Positions 40,628-47,035 of a DNA stretch of 47,035 nt are shown in pieces. Within the stretch, counting starts at the first letter, position 1. Each line of letters begins with the position of its first letter. Made by a program: the position numbers and the translations under genes. A model generated the notes under the pieces. The model saw only the letters and a program-made list of their open reading frames with translations, ran no database searches and was not told the origin of the DNA. The stretch is from Nostoc sp. NOS(2021) (GTDB lineage: Bacteria; Cyanobacteriota; Cyanobacteriia; Cyanobacteriales; Nostocaceae). The DNA is taken from contig NZ_JABXKM010000057.1 of NCBI RefSeq assembly GCF_017115025.1, positions 1 to 47,035 of the forward strand. The letters run 5' to 3'.

Positions 40628-41178
40628 CAAGCCAAGTAGCAACAGCCGAAGTAGCCCAGCCTTATGCACAGGCACTTTTGTCAATAGCGCAATCGAAAAA
40701 TTTGACAGAAGAGTTCGGGGAAGATGCGCGTACTTTCCTGGGCCTGCTGAGAGCAGACAAACAGCTACAAAACTTCTTCAGCAACCCGTTTATTCAGTCT
40801 GAGAACAAAAAAGCTCTGATCAAACAAATACTCGGTGAAGGCGCTAACCCCTACTTACGCAATTTTTTGCTAATACTAGTAGATAAACGCCGCATTGCCT
40901 TCTTGGAATCGATTTTTCAACAATATCTGGCGCTGTTGCGGCAGCTGAATCAAACCGTATTAGCGGAAGTAATTTCAGCCGTTCCCCTCACACAAGCTCA
41001 ACAGCAGGCAATCATCCAAAAGGTCATTGCCATCACGAATTCTCGCCAGGTAGAACTAGAAACCAAGGTAGACAGCGAGTTAATTGGTGGTGTGATCATT
41101 AAAGTAGGCTCGCAGGTAATTGATGCCAGTATCCGGGGTCAGTTGCGCCGCCTTTCATTGCGCTTAACCAGTAGTTAG
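40624..41178 (+). CDS. atpH: ATP synthase subunit delta
   Basis: 184 residues of the OSCP/delta family: '[30 protein letters not shown]' (two parts) at the N-terminus and '[30 protein letters not shown]' (two parts) at the C-terminus. It joins the peripheral stalk to the alpha3-beta3 head. It is called atpD in Anabaena/Synechocystis papers. Translation is coupled to subunit b by a 4-bp overlap. Confidence 0.95.
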   Translation: MTSQVATAEVAQPYAQALLSIAQSKNLTEEFGEDARTFLGLLRADKQLQNFFSNPFIQSENKKALIKQILGEGANPYLRNFLLILVDKRRIAFLESIFQQYLALLRQLNQTVLAEVISAVPLTQAQQQAIIQKVIAITNSRQVELETKVDSELIGGVIIKVGSQVIDASIRGQLRRLSLRLTSS

Positions 41179-41377
41179 AAAGTTAGGAGTTAGGAGTTAG
41201 TAGTTAGAAGTTAGGAGTTAGGAGCAGAGACGCGATTAATCGCCTCTGTACAGGAGTTAGGAGTTAGGAGTTAAGTAAATAGTAATTTATTTTGACTTTT
41301 AACTTGTAATTTTTGCATTTTTAACTCATCACTCTCAACTCATCACTCCTCACTCTTAACTCATTACTCCTAACTGA
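41173..41377. repeat. Heptamer tandem repeats between delta and alpha genes
   Basis: Repeated AGTTAGG(A) units at about 41173-41222 and 41253-41273 flank a palindrome, CAGAGACGCGATTAATCGCC (with TCTG; 41225-41248). Farther right, the complement type (ACTCATCACTC, ACTCCTAACT) occurs at about 41322-41377, so the two arrays could pair in the mRNA. Such short tandem repeats are characteristic of heterocystous cyanobacteria. Confidence 0.75.
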
Positions 41378-41415
41378 ATTAATTTTTCCGTCTCGAAAGC
41401 AAAAAAGATAGACAC

Positions 41416-42936
41416 ATGAGCATATCAATTAGACCTGACGAAATTAGCAGCATTATCCAACAACAAATCGAGCAATACGATCAAGAGGTCAAAGTTGCTA
41501 ACGTTGGTACCGTTCTACAAGTTGGTGACGGTATTGCCCGGATTTATGGTCTGGAAAAGGCTATGTCTGGGGAACTCTTAGAATTTGAAGATGGCACAAT
41601 TGGCATTGCCCAGAACTTAGAAGAAGACAACGTGGGCGCGGTGCTTATGGGTGAAGGGCTGGAAATTCAAGAAGGTAGTACTGTAACCGCTACTGGTAGA
41701 ATTGCCCAAGTACCCGTAGGAGAAGCCTTAATTGGACGAGTTGTAGACGCTTTGGGTCGTCCCATTGATGGTAAGGGAGAGATCAAGTCCTCAGAAAGCC
41801 GTTTGATTGAATCCCCTGCACCCGGTATCATTGCCCGTCGGTCTGTACACGAACCCATGCAAACGGGTATCACAGCGATTGACTCAATGATTCCCATTGG
41901 TCGTGGTCAACGGGAATTGATTATTGGCGATCGCCAAACTGGCAAAACTGCGATCGCGATCGACACCATCATCAACCAAAAAGAAGAAGATGTAGTTTGT
42001 GTCTACGTTGCGATCGGTCAAAAGGCTTCCACAGTTGCTAACGTGGTGCAGACATTGCAAGAAAAGGGCGCGATGGATTACACCGTCGTCGTCGCCGCCA
42101 GTGCCAGTGAACCAGCAACCCTGCAATACCTAGCTCCCTACACAGGCGCAACTATTGCTGAGTACTTTATGTACAAGGGCAAAGCTACCCTGGTAATTTA
42201 CGATGACCTCTCCAAGCAAGCCCAAGCTTATCGGCAAATGTCCCTACTGCTGCGTCGTCCACCCGGACGCGAAGCGTACCCTGGAGATGTATTCTACATC
42301 CACTCCCGCTTGTTAGAAAGAGCAGCAAAGCTGAGTGATGAATTAGGTAAAGGCAGTATGACCGCCCTGCCAATTATCGAAACCCAAGCTGGTGACGTTT
42401 CGGCATACATCCCCACCAACGTAATTTCCATTACCGATGGTCAGATATTCCTGTCTTCTGACCTGTTTAACGCTGGTATCCGTCCCGCTGTAAACCCTGG
42501 TATTTCTGTATCCCGTGTGGGTTCTGCGGCTCAAACCAAGGCAATGAAAAAAGTTGCCGGTAAGATTAAATTGGAACTAGCGCAATTTGACGATCTGCAA
42601 GCCTTCGCTCAATTTGCTTCCGACTTGGATAAAGCCACTCAAGACCAGTTGGCACGGGGACAACGGTTGCGCGAACTCCTCAAGCAGCCACAAAATTCGC
42701 CACTCTCAGTATACGAGCAAGTGGCAATTTTGTATGCCGGTATTAATGGTTACTTAGATGATCTCCCTGTAAATCAAGTAACCACCTTCACCAAAGGTCT
42801 GCGGGAATACTTAAAGACTGGTAAACCCCAGTATGTACAAGGAGTACAAGCCTCTAAAGCACTAGGTGACGCAGAAGAAGCTGCCTTGAAGGAAGCACTC
42901 ACCGAATACAAGAAGACCTTCAAAGCAACAGCATAG
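41416..42936 (+). CDS. atpA: ATP synthase subunit alpha
   Basis: 506 residues, normal length. The P-loop is GDRQTGKT (171-178). '[20 protein letters not shown]' at the N-terminus and '[17 protein letters not shown]' are alpha hallmarks; the conserved '[10 protein letters not shown]' is present. It forms the non-catalytic half of the F1 head. Beta and epsilon are not in this window, as expected since cyanobacteria keep them in a separate operon. Confidence 0.98.
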   Translation: MSISIRPDEISSIIQQQIEQYDQEVKVANVGTVLQVGDGIARIYGLEKAMSGELLEFEDGTIGIAQNLEEDNVGAVLMGEGLEIQEGSTVTATGRIAQVPVGEALIGRVVDALGRPIDGKGEIKSSESRLIESPAPGIIARRSVHEPMQTGITAIDSMIPIGRGQRELIIGDRQTGKTAIAIDTIINQKEEDVVCVYVAIGQKASTVANVVQTLQEKGAMDYTVVVAASASEPATLQYLAPYTGATIAEYFMYKGKATLVIYDDLSKQAQAYRQMSLLLRRPPGREAYPGDVFYIHSRLLERAAKLSDELGKGSMTALPIIETQAGDVSAYIPTNVISITDGQIFLSSDLFNAGIRPAVNPGISVSRVGSAAQTKAMKKVAGKIKLELAQFDDLQAFAQFASDLDKATQDQLARGQRLRELLKQPQNSPLSVYEQVAILYAGINGYLDDLPVNQVTTFTKGLREYLKTGKPQYVQGVQASKALGDAEEAALKEALTEYKKTFKATA

Positions 42937-42938
42937 CA

Positions 42939-43097
42939 ATTTTGGATTTTGGATTTTGGATTTTGGATTAAATCTAAAATCCGAAATTCCAAATCTAAAA
43001 TCTAACATCAGATTTTGGATTCAGGATTTTGGATTCAGGATTAAATCTAAAATCTGAAACCCCAAATCTAAAATCTAAAATCTAAAATCTAAAATCG
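42939..43097. repeat. Inverted arrays of heptameric repeats between alpha and gamma genes
   Basis: GGATTTT units run from about 42941 to 42968, followed by AAATCTAAAATC-type complementary units; the pattern repeats in a second block from about 43012. The last part is a near-perfect AAAATCT array ending just before the gamma ATG. The complementary orientation would fold into hairpins in the polycistronic mRNA. Confidence 0.8.
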
Positions 43098-43101
43098 GAA
43101 T

Positions 43102-44049
43102 ATGGCCAATTTAAAAGCAATACGCGATCGCATTCAGTCGGTCAAAAACACCAAAAAAATCACAGAAGCGATGCGCCTAGTTGCGGCAGCTAGAGTGCGT
43201 CGGGCGCAAGAACAAGTGTTAGCGACTCGCCCCTTTGCCGATCGCTTGGCACAAGTATTGTATGGTTTGCAAAGCCGTCTGCGCTTTGAAGAAGCAAACC
43301 TGCCACTACTGAAAAAACGCCAAGTTAAGTCAGTCGGGCTGTTGGTTATTTCAGGCGATCGCGGTCTATGCGGCGGTTACAATAATAACGTTATCCGTCG
43401 TGCAGAAAACCGCGCCAAAGAAATCAAGGCAGAAGGTTTAGACTATACATTTGTGATCGTCGGACGCAAAGCTACACAGTACTTTCAACGCCGCGATCAG
43501 CCCATTGATGCTACTTACAGCGGCTTAGAGCAAATTCCCACCGCACCAGAAGCCAATCAGATTGCCGAGCAACTACTTTCCTTATTCCTATCGGAAAAAG
43601 TAGACCGCATCGAGTTAATCTATACCAGATTCCTTTCCTTGGTTAGCTCCCGTCCCGTGGTGCAAACCTTACTCCCCCTCGATCCGCAAGGTCTAGAAGC
43701 AGCCGATGATGAAATTTTCCGCTTGACAACCCGTGGCGGTAAATTTGAAGTCGAACGGGAGAAAGTGACTAAGCAAGTCCGCCTGTTGGCTCCTGACATG
43801 ATTTTTGAGCAAGATCCAGTACAGATTCTCGATTCTTTATTGCCCTTGTATCTGAGTAACCAGTTATTACGGGCGCTGCAAGAATCGGCGGCTAGTGAAT
43901 TAGCAGCGCGGATGACAGCCATGAGTAATGCCAGTGAGAACGCCGGTGAACTGATTGACACTCTCACATTGTCTTACAACAAAGCCCGACAAGCTGCAAT
44001 TACCCAAGAACTCCTTGAAGTTGTGGGTGGTGCTGAAGCACTAACTTAG
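43102..44049 (+). CDS. atpC: ATP synthase subunit gamma
   Basis: 315 residues. The N-terminal '[20 protein letters not shown]' and C-terminal '[31 protein letters not shown]' (two parts) helices form the rotor coiled coil; 'DRGLCGGYN' is conserved. The extra cyanobacterial/plastid segment around residues 198-235 is present but lacks the plant regulatory cysteine pair. The HAMAP name is atpG. Last gene of the operon, followed by a strong terminator. Confidence 0.96.
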   Translation: MANLKAIRDRIQSVKNTKKITEAMRLVAAARVRRAQEQVLATRPFADRLAQVLYGLQSRLRFEEANLPLLKKRQVKSVGLLVISGDRGLCGGYNNNVIRRAENRAKEIKAEGLDYTFVIVGRKATQYFQRRDQPIDATYSGLEQIPTAPEANQIAEQLLSLFLSEKVDRIELIYTRFLSLVSSRPVVQTLLPLDPQGLEAADDEIFRLTTRGGKFEVEREKVTKQVRLLAPDMIFEQDPVQILDSLLPLYLSNQLLRALQESAASELAARMTAMSNASENAGELIDTLTLSYNKARQAAITQELLEVVGGAEALT

Positions 44050-44087
44050 GGTATAGCTAATTATTTATTTGTAGTGCTTTGTAATAT

Positions 44088-44135
44088 ATAGCCAATTGCT
44101 AATTATTTTAAGATTAGCAATTGGCTATTTTATTT
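44088..44135 (+). terminator. Terminator of the ATP synthase operon
   Basis: ATAGCCAATTGCTAAT (44088-44103) pairs perfectly with ATTAGCAATTGGCTAT (44113-44128) over a 9-nt loop and is followed by TTTATTTC. It lies about 40 bp after the gamma stop. Confidence 0.88.
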
Positions 44136-44344
44136 CTGGTAAATTGAGTGCGTAGGCGTAGCCCGCCTTCTCTACGAGACGCTCCGCGAACGGCATCGCA
44201 GTTTCCTTCCAGAGTTACAAAATTTTCCCCTACATTGGTTTGGACGCGACGAATTTATCATGTGTTTACGGAAAACGGCTATAAAGACATCACCCTGTGT
44301 GCCAACTACATTTATGGTCTACAGCCAAGTTCCTATAAAGATAC
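44136..44344. other. Intergenic debris with palindromic repeat
   Basis: About 44150-44205 is a dispersed palindromic repeat (GCGTAGGCGTAGCCCGCC, then TCTCTACGAGACGCTCCGCG). The rest (to 44344) has no recognisable gene. A 69-codon frame across the repeat has no family resemblance and is not annotated. Confidence 0.5.
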
Positions 44345-44686
44345 TATAGGACTCTAGGACCAGCCCTTTCAAGGTGAACCTTTGTACTATGAGAAAATCA
44401 TGTTTTTCAGCCGATTCTGGGATTTTGGCGATCGCTTACGCTTAATTTACAGTCCAAAAATCTGGGGTTTAAAGGATAGATTTTTTATTCAATTCCAGCC
44501 GATGGCTAAAATGCCGCAAAAACCGTGATAGTACATCTGCTCACCTTGAAAGGGCTAGTTCTAGACTCCTATTTGATTTTTGAAAAAAACTCAGTATATC
44601 TTTATTCCTTCTTCCCTGTTCCCTATTCCCTATTCCCCGTTCCCTTTCTCTACAAGTGATTCAGGAATCAAATCGGATTGCTATAT
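44345..44686. mobile_element. MITE-like element, family A copy 2, interrupted
   Basis: Same ends and interior as the element at 398-520: TATAGGACTC at 44345-44354, then after an insertion GACTCCTATTTGATTTTTGA from 44564, TTCCCTR heptamers, and ending AATCGGATTGCTATAT at 44686. The interruption (44355-44563) is a second element that duplicated GACTC on insertion. Confidence 0.65.
44355..44563. mobile_element. MITE-like element, family B, nested inside family A
   Basis: 209 bp with terminal inverted repeats: left end TAGGACCAGCCCTTTCAAGG, right end (reverse complement) TAGAACTAGCCCTTTCAAGG; similarity continues for about 37 bp to the TGTACTAT stretch. It is flanked by GACTC on both sides (44350-44354 and 44564-44568), while the intact family A copy has GACTC once. 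No coding capacity. Confidence 0.68.
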
Positions 44687-44755
44687 GTGTTTCTAAGCAG
44701 TACTCGTATGAACCAAATATTTTTTGTCTAGTAACACATTTCAAAAATTGCGTAT

Positions 44756-44761
44756 TATAAT
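44756..44761 (+). promoter_or_regulatory. -10 element of the tmRNA promoter
   Basis: A perfect TATAAT lies 17 bp before the mature tmRNA 5' end. No good -35 hexamer is seen at the usual spacing. Confidence 0.5.
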
Positions 44762-44778
44762 TGAAATATGAAGCGCAT

Positions 44779-45165
44779 GGGTCCGTCACGGTTTCGACAG
44801 GTTGGCGAACGCTGCTCTGTGATTCAGGTCGAGAGTGAGTCTCCTCTCGCAAATCAAAGGCTCGAAAAAAAAGTAAATGCGAACAACATCGTTAACTTTG
44901 CTCGTAAGGACGCTCTAGTAGCTGCCTAAACACCTCTTATAGGTTCGAGCGTCTTTAGTTTGACTCCGTTAAGGACTGAAGACCAAACCCCAACGGATGC
45001 TCTAGCAAGCGTTCTCTGGTTGGCTTGCTGGCTAAGATTAAATCAGAGCATCCTACGTTCGGGATAATGAATGATTCCCGCCTTGAGGGTCAGAAAGGCT
45101 AAACCTGTGAATGAGCGGGGGGTCAATACCCAATTTGGACAGCAGTTCGACTCTGCTCGGATCCA
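44779..45165 (+). ncRNA. ssrA: Transfer-messenger RNA (tmRNA)
   Basis: One-piece tmRNA of about 387 nt. The 5' GGGTCCG pairs with 3' CGGATCC (acceptor stem, one G-U). The 3' T-arm hairpin is GCAG-TTCGACT-CTGC. The tag frame begins with the GCG resume codon at 44879-44881 and encodes ANNIVNFARKDALVAA, ending at TAA (44927-44929); the known Anabaena tag differs by K for N at position 6. It rescues stalled ribosomes with SmpB. The 3' CCA is not encoded (the DNA reads A-CTA after the stem) and must be added. Confidence 0.96.
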
Positions 45166-45183
45166 CTAAAAATAGTTAACAAG

Positions 45184-45223
45184 TCCACCTGGTAATTTGA
45201 TATCAAGGTGGATTTTGTTTTTT
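45184..45223 (+). terminator. tmRNA terminator
   Basis: TCCACCT (45184-45190) pairs with AGGTGGA (45206-45212), followed by TTTTGTTTTTT. It lies 18 bp after the tmRNA 3' end. Confidence 0.8.
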
Positions 45224-45227
45224 GCTG

Positions 45228-45321
45228 TTAGGACTTACGCACAAGTTACGAAATAACGAACCGCAGAGGCGCAGAGGACACGGAGAAATCAGAGTTTGAG
45301 AGATATTTTGCGTAAGTCCTA
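45228..45321. mobile_element. Small inverted-repeat element (MITE-like, family C)
   Basis: 94 bp bounded by TAGGACTTACGCA (from 45229) and its exact reverse complement TGCGTAAGTCCTA (45309-45321). A third copy of the end sequence occurs at 45342-45355 (TTAGGACTTACGCA), perhaps from a second partial element. No coding capacity. Confidence 0.6.
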
Positions 45322-45368
45322 GCTGTGTAAACACAACTAAATTAGGACTTACGCATCAAGTACGAAAT

Positions 45369-45396
45369 GTAGGGGCAATTCATGAATTGCCCCTAC
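45369..45396. repeat. Perfect 28-bp palindrome
   Basis: GTAGGGGCAATTCA is followed directly by its exact reverse complement. This palindrome type is common between genes in Nostocales. It lies next to the third family C end. Confidence 0.7.
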
Positions 45397-45535
45397 GGTA
45401 AAATAGATGGAATTGAGCCAAGAAAGGAATCAATTCAAAACCCAAAATCCGAAATTATTTGAGTTGTCCAAGAAAAATTTAGATTAAATCATAAAAAATA
45501 TGAACAAGTAATTCTGAGGAGGTATTCTGTGTCTA

Positions 45536-45583
45536 CAAAATTTACCCCACGCCAACATTCGTATAGGTGGGATAAATTTTGTG
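45536..45583 (-). terminator. Hairpin downstream of the transposase fragment
   Basis: ACAAAATTTACCCCAC (45536-45551) and GTGGGATAAATTTTGT (45568-45583) form a 16-bp stem with one G-T mismatch and a 16-nt loop. It lies just after the 3' end of the minus-strand transposase fragment and may be its terminator or an end structure of the insertion sequence. Confidence 0.45.
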
Positions 45584-45596
45584 ATAGATGCGGGCT

Positions 45597-46052
45597 TTAA
45601 TTATTTTGTTTCTGAGGTTGTGTACGTGGGCTTCCAAACCTCCTTCCCCTTTTTTTAAGTACCCGTCGTAATCGATCTGCACTCAAGTTTACTTGACGCT
45701 CAGATGCCAGTTTTTTTGCCAGTTGTTTTGAGTTATAAGTCTGTGACTCTTGAGCTAAACAATTTTCTAGATAAACCAAGTCTGATTCCGAATATCGGGG
45801 TTTTCCCCCTCGACCAGGAGCATCCCATAGACCTGCTAAACCCATCTTTTCCCAGCGATGAAGGGTTTGACGTACTGTTGAAATTGCCCAGTTTAAGCCT
45901 TTAGCAATATGCTCATTTTTTAAGCCGCGAGCATTCAGCAGTAAAACTTGAGCACGATCCTTGGTACGTTGAGGAACATCTTTGGCTTTTCTTAACTCTT
46001 CTAAAGTCAGCTTTTCTTCTTCATTTAGAAAAACTTTTAATCGGCATCCCAT
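45597..46052 (-). pseudogene. IS630-family transposase, N-terminal part only
   Basis: 151 residues. It carries two helix-turn-helix regions: 'RTKDRAQVLLLNARGLKNEHIAKGLNWAISTVRQTLHRWEKMG' (three parts) and a winged-helix 'ADRLRRVLKKRGRRFGSPR'. These match the N-terminus of IS630-type transposases. The DDE catalytic domain that should follow is absent: the frame stops after 'TQPQKQNN' and the next bases are a hairpin, not the remainder. Some IS630 elements split the gene into two frames, but no second frame is visible downstream. It is therefore annotated as a remnant. Confidence 0.7.
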
Positions 46053-46716
46053 AAACGATAACCTTTCACACAGTCAATTTTTGGCATTGTTATGTCTATT
46101 CACGCCTCTATATCTACTACGGCATGTATTTAATAATACATTTATAAACTAAATAACAAGTATTAAGTATGCCGAAGTTTAGCCTTATGGCTATTATGCG
46201 TGAAGTATTAGCTTGAGAACATTATTAAAGTTTGTAATTTATCATCGGTAATGAATTTTCGTAAAAAGTTAGGCACACAAAAAACGACACCCTTAGCCTC
46301 TGTATGGGCGTGTACATTCGATAGCCAGAAGGTGTAGCTTATGGCTATGATGAAAATAATTTGTTGGCGTTGTTTTGATTGATGCTGAAGTTGATTATAA
46401 AGAACTGTATCATTAAAATTATTAGATTATTCGTATTCTTACGGTGATTCATCGAAACTTTAAAAATGATTTTTAGGCTAGTTTATACTTGAATGAGCAG
46501 AAAAAGATATAGAGTCTCAGTTCTTTTTATTCAACTCGTCTCAGAAACTTGGCCTTGATTCTCTCCAAAAAGACATCTGTTTTCTCGACTTTACATAAAA
46601 TTTATATTTTACGTAACAAGATTCTTGCTTGAGACAACAATATATTTAATACCCATTGGAAAAATAGTAGTAACAGCTTATCTGATGGATATTTAAAATG
46701 TGCGGAAAATTTGTCT

Positions 46717-46748
46717 TACCTTTCCTACCTTTCCTACTTTTCCTACTT
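46717..46748. repeat. Period-9 pyrimidine tandem repeat
   Basis: TACCTTTCC, TACCTTTCC, TACTTTTCC, TACTT: about 3.6 copies with one substitution. Confidence 0.75.
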
Positions 46749-46845
46749 AGTTATAAGAGAGGATCTTAAAAAACTAACTTTTTCTATTTGACATCTAAAT
46801 CTATTATCTTAAGACATCGATTTGGCGATCGCCCAAGATTTTGCG

Positions 46846-46876
46846 CCACAATTACAAAGAGACTTTGTAATTGTGG
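46846..46876. repeat. Perfect 13-bp hairpin
   Basis: CCACAATTACAAA and TTTGTAATTGTGG around a GAGAC loop. No T-run follows on either side, so a terminator is unlikely; it could be an operator or a small palindromic element. Confidence 0.6.
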
Positions 46877-47035
46877 TATGTACTTAGGATTCATACGTCA
46901 TTCGGAAAAAGAAAGATTTTTATAACAGTCCTGGATGTGTGATAGTTGATTTTAAAATTTTTATTGTCAAATAATATGAGGATCATGATATTTTTAAATT
47001 AGGATAAAACTAGATTAATAAGCAAAATTAAATAC

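Larger units (their letters stand above)
46053..47035. other. Gene-free AT-rich region at the right edge
   Basis: 983 bp with no convincing coding frame on either strand. It contains a period-9 pyrimidine-rich tandem repeat (46717-46748), a perfect 13-bp hairpin (46846-46876) and one HIP1 site near 46825. The region may be the upstream part of a gene outside the window. Confidence 0.6.

Noticed and set aside
41173-41377. CRISPR-like appearance of repeats between atp genes
   Set aside because: The units are contiguous 7-mers without unique spacers; they are short tandem repeats.
42939-43097. CRISPR-like appearance of the second atp repeat array
   Set aside because: Heptamer units and their complements without spacers, and no cas genes in the window.
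44148-44357. A 69-codon plus-strand frame
   Set aside because: It starts within a dispersed palindromic repeat and ends at the edge of a MITE-like element; no protein family resemblance.
44661-44852. A 63-codon minus-strand frame over the tmRNA 5' part
   Set aside because: It overlaps the clear tmRNA gene and its upstream repeat.

Overview
The window is chromosomal DNA of a filamentous, Nostoc-like cyanobacterium (order Nostocales). The evidence is an allophycocyanin core operon (apcE-apcA-apcB-apcC), a cyanobacterial ATP synthase operon with split b/b' subunits, a tmRNA whose tag resembles the Nostoc/Anabaena tag, an H-NOX protein closely resembling the Nostoc one, many GCGATCGC (HIP1) octamers, and intergenic spaces filled with heptameric short tandem repeats and small palindromic elements. 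The species cannot be named from this alone.

Layout: (1) 1-574, repeat-rich spacer with a MITE-like element. (2) 575-5132, two adjacent genes for related membrane-anchored proteins with Ig-like N-terminal regions; the first carries a WD40 propeller, the second tandem Ig-like repeats. (3) 5107-5951, a frameshifted methyltransferase. (4) 5988-7190, ftsW. (5) 7493-9503, an H-NOX gas sensor followed 1 nt later by a histidine kinase with an HNOBA-like N-terminus. (6) 9983-15190, apcE-apcA-apcB-apcC on the minus strand with a clear terminator. (7) 15685-16894, a secreted hypothetical protein and a YdcF-like DUF218 protein. (8) 16918-33825, a Wzx/Wzy-type exopolysaccharide locus: eleven minus-strand genes (tyrosine-kinase-like Wzc/GumC protein, flippase, cupin, perosamine-synthase-like aminotransferase, five glycosyltransferases, O-antigen-polymerase-like protein, sugar epimerase) and a divergent plus-strand pair (priming phosphoglycosyltransferase and GalE). 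The centre (about 20.4-25.3 kb) is strikingly AT-rich and looks like an exchangeable serotype-type cassette. (9) 33845-36648, a ComB-like phosphatase, an antitoxin-like gene, a chimeric PIN/XisI remnant and a methyltransferase. (10) 37195-44049, the ATP synthase operon (I, a, c, b', b, delta, alpha, gamma) ending in a strong terminator; several spacers carry repeat arrays. (11) 44050-47035, nested MITE-like elements, tmRNA, further small inverted-repeat elements, a partial IS630-type transposase and nearly 1 kb without a recognisable gene.

How the genes work together: the apc genes build the phycobilisome core and the atp genes encode most of the ATP synthase (beta and epsilon are elsewhere). 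The H-NOX/kinase pair should sense NO or a related gas. The polysaccharide locus has the main parts of a Wzx/Wzy assembly line: priming, glycosyl transfer, flipping, polymerisation and chain-length/kinase control. No outer-membrane export porin (Wza type) and no GDP-mannose dehydratase are visible here. The least explained parts are the paired Ig-like/WD40 membrane proteins, the atypical kinase P-loop (Lys replaced by Arg) with a tyrosine-rich tail, the PIN-XisI chimera and the nested mobile repeats around 44.3-44.7 kb.
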